From NCBI RefSeq assembly GCF_902499125.1, contig NZ_CABVPX010000027.1:45031-109030 (forward strand): a stretch of 64,000 nt of DNA. Reading direction: 5' to 3'. Every line of letters begins with the position of its first letter. Position 1 is the first letter of the stretch. Source of the DNA: Burkholderia arboris. Lineage in GTDB: Bacteria; Pseudomonadota; Gammaproteobacteria; Burkholderiales; Burkholderiaceae. Positions 62,238 to 64,000 of the stretch are shown piece after piece. A program made the translations under genes and the position numbers. The notes below the pieces were generated by a model. That model was not told where the DNA came from. It searched no databases and saw only the letters and a program-made list of their open reading frames with translations.

Positions 62238-64000
62238 ATGAACCGCACATACCGCTCGATCTGGAACGAAGCCCTTGGCGCCTGGGTCGCGGCATCTGAA
62301 CTCGACTCGGCACGGGGCAAGAGCAAACGCTCTGCATCGGTCAAATTGCTCGTCAGCCTGTTGCTGGTTGGCGCTGGGCACGCTGCCTACGCGGGGACCT
62401 ACTCGTTCAGCGGAGGCAATGGCGGAGCCAATTGTGGCTTCGGCAGCGGTACGGGCCCGGACGGTGTGCGCACCTATGCAGCGGGGAGCAACCCTCAGGA
62501 CGGCACCGGCGGCTGGTCTTCCGTCGCAGGCTGTAGCGCCAACGGCAACAACCTGTCCGGGGTGACCCTGTTCGGGTCGTTCACGACGGCTTCCGGCGCC
62601 GGAGCGGTCGCCATCGGCATGGGTTCAAATGCGGCTCAGTGGGGGCTCGCTGCGGGCCTCCAGGCAACCGCGTCGGGTCAGTCGAGCACCGCGCTCGGCT
62701 ATAACACGTCAGCAGGCGGTGTCGGATCCGTAGCGCTGGGCGCCAATGCCGCAACGGCAGCCGACGGTTCGATCGCCATCGGCACGGGTGCCAAGACCAC
62801 GGGCGGCTCTCAGGACATCAACTCGATCGCGATCGGCAATGGCGCGACGAGCTATGGTCAAAGCTTCGCGCTCGGTACGGGCGCATCGGCCGACCAGAAC
62901 GGCTATCTGCAGCAGAACAGCAGCGTCGCGGTCGGTGCGCTGGCCACGACGTCGAACAACACGACGCGTGCGGTTGCACTCGGCGTCGGCGCAACGGTCG
63001 ACAATTCGAGCTCGGTGATCGATGCCGGCATGGCGCTGGGCGCCGGCGCAACGGCGGCAGCCAACAGCGCAGTCGCGCTGGGTACGACCGCCAAGGCATA
63101 CGGAAACAACTCGATTGCACAGGGCACGAACGCCGTCGCTGGGGTCAGCGGCTCGCTGACTACCGCGAACGACATCGCACTCGGCAACGGCGCAACCGCG
63201 TCGGGCGGCAGCTCGATCGCGCTGGGTTCGGGCGCCACCTCCACCGTCGCCAATTCGGTCGCAATCGGCTCCGGCGCCACCGCCAGCGGCACCGCATCGG
63301 GTACAACCGGCGGTACCGGCAGCGTAAGCAGCACGACGATCGGTAGCCAAACGTTCGGCACCTATGCCGGCGCAAGCTCGTCCGCCGGTATCGTCAGCGT
63401 CGGCAAGGTCGGCTCGGAACGCCGTATCCAGAACGTCGCAGCCGGCCTCGTCAGCGCCACCAGCACCGATGCGATCAACGGCAGCCAGCTCTACTCGGTC
63501 GCGAGTACGACGACGTCGAGCATCGCAAGCCTGTCGACCTCGGCGTCGACGGGCCTCTCGTCGGCTAACAGCTCGATCGGCTCGCTGTCGACCTCCACGT
63601 CGACGGGCCTCTCGTCGGCCAACAGCTCGATCGGTTCGCTGTCGACCTCCACGTCGACTGGCCTCTCGTCGGCAACCAGCTCGATCGGCTCGCTGTCCAC
63701 CGGCCTGAGCTCGACCAACAGCTCGGTCACCTCGCTGTCCACGTCGGCTTCGACGGGTCTGTCGTCGGCCAATAGCTCGGTCAGGTCGCTGTCGACCTCC
63801 ACGTCGACCGGCCTCTCGTCGGCCACCAGCTCGATCGGCTCGCTGTCCACCGGTTTGAGCTCGACCAACAGCTCGGTCACCTCGCTTTCGACGTCGGCTT
63901 CGACCGGTTTGTCGTCGGCTAATAGCTCGATCACGTCGCTGTCGACTTCCACGTCGACCGGCCTCTCGTCGGCCACCAGCTCGATCGGCTCGCTGTCCAC
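62238..64000 (+). CDS. Trimeric autotransporter adhesin (partial, 3' end outside window)
   Basis: 5' part, 587 codons, of a type Vc autotransporter. An ESPR extended signal (MNRTYRSIWNEALGAWVAAS) and a hydrophobic signal core (about residues 34-52) precede a YadA-like head with many (S/A)xAxG repeats such as SVALGANAA and SIAIGTGA (about 100-380). A neck (VGSERRIQNVAAG, then SATSTDAINGSQLY, about 390-425) follows, then a Ser/Thr-rich coiled-coil stalk to the window end. The membrane-anchor domain lies outside. It mediates adhesion at the outer membrane. GGAGG precedes the start. Confidence 0.93.
   Translation, partial: MNRTYRSIWNEALGAWVAASELDSARGKSKRSASVKLLVSLLLVGAGHAAYAGTYSFSGGNGGANCGFGSGTGPDGVRTYAAGSNPQDGTGGWSSVAGCSANGNNLSGVTLFGSFTTASGAGAVAIGMGSNAAQWGLAAGLQATASGQSSTALGYNTSAGGVGSVALGANAATAADGSIAIGTGAKTTGGSQDINSIAIGNGATSYGQSFALGTGASADQNGYLQQNSSVAVGALATTSNNTTRAVALGVGATVDNSSSVIDAGMALGAGATAAANSAVALGTTAKAYGNNSIAQGTNAVAGVSGSLTTANDIALGNGATASGGSSIALGSGATSTVANSVAIGSGATASGTASGTTGGTGSVSSTTIGSQTFGTYAGASSSAGIVSVGKVGSERRIQNVAAGLVSATSTDAINGSQLYSVASTTTSSIASLSTSASTGLSSANSSIGSLSTSTSTGLSSANSSIGSLSTSTSTGLSSATSSIGSLSTGLSSTNSSVTSLSTSASTGLSSANSSVRSLSTSTSTGLSSATSSIGSLSTGLSSTNSSVTSLSTSASTGLSSANSSITSLSTSTSTGLSSATSSIGSLS
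63513..64000 (+). repeat. Stalk repeat with 150-bp super-period
   Basis: Repeats of 18 residues (SLSTSTSTGLSSANSSIG-like) and 14 residues (SLSTGLSSTNSSVT) follow one another. From about 63681 they settle into an 18+18+14 order, that is 50 residues or 150 bases. The marker TCGATCGGCT recurs at 63681, 63831 and 63981. The repeat continues beyond the window. Confidence 0.85.

Noticed and set aside
63491..64000. Minus-strand open frame with acidic repeats opposite the adhesin stalk
   Set aside because: It mirrors the DNA repeat of the stalk. The plus strand has ESPR, signal peptide, head and neck in frame, so the repeat belongs to the adhesin.

Overview
The window is about 64 kb of high-GC, densely coding DNA with the codon use and gene content of Burkholderia, most likely the Burkholderia cepacia complex. 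This assignment rests on protein recognition and gene order: hopanoid HpnI/HpnL proteins, DUF4148 secreted proteins, the soxBDAG/sdaA block, and an ESPR-type trimeric autotransporter. I see no rRNA, tRNA, CRISPR array, transposase, integrase or prophage. The only clear compositional break is an AT-rich stretch at about 61.6-62.2 kb.

Layout. 0.1-5.3 kb: an unpartnered LolC/E-type permease, an unknown protein, a ~550-bp gap with a promoter and a terminator that may define a small RNA, a PepX-like lipoprotein and a Nudix hydrolase. 5.3-10.6 kb: a 2-hydroxyacid dehydrogenase, a four-gene osmoprotectant ABC transporter in yehZYXW order joined by ATGA overlaps, then arr, a rifampin ADP-ribosyltransferase. 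10.9-16.1 kb: a lytic transglycosylase, an LprI-like protein, a divergent LysR/Old-Yellow-Enzyme pair, and hipBA with repeated upstream operators. 16.1-24.5 kb: sarcosine-to-pyruvate block (sdaA-soxB-soxD-soxA-soxG-folB) with a divergent GlxA-type AraC regulator. 24.7-31.6 kb: a D-erythronate/L-threonate catabolic operon (GntR regulator, ltnD, otnK, otnC, MFS transporter, otnI, denD). 31.6-34.3 kb: hopanoid genes hpnL and hpnI on the minus strand.

34.5-43.7 kb: a QseBC/PmrAB-type two-component system with a cytochrome b561 gene behind a matching response-regulator box, two DUF4148 proteins, an LpxO-like hydroxylase, a MoaD-like/BNR-propeller gene pair, a LysR regulator divergent from a PACE-family efflux pump, and two membrane proteins. 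43.9-48.2 kb: a choline/betaine ABC transporter with its GbdR-type regulator. This links to the sarcosine block: betaine degradation yields sarcosine, then glycine and serine, then pyruvate. 48.8-53.5 kb: a DUF2339/DUF3999 two-gene envelope unit. 53.6-61.3 kb: a second lytic transglycosylase, an isolated kdpB-kdpE pair lacking kdpA, kdpC and kdpD, a GNAT enzyme, a NIPSNAP protein, an FMN reductase, a small hypothetical and a ferritin-like di-iron protein. 61.3-64 kb: a regulatory AT-rich gap and the 5' part of a trimeric autotransporter adhesin whose repetitive stalk runs off the window end.

The observations most worth following are the kdpA-less kdpB-kdpE pair, the candidate small RNA at about 2.4-2.7 kb, the periodic hipBA operators, the MoaD-like/propeller pair, and the 150-bp super-repeat in the adhesin stalk.
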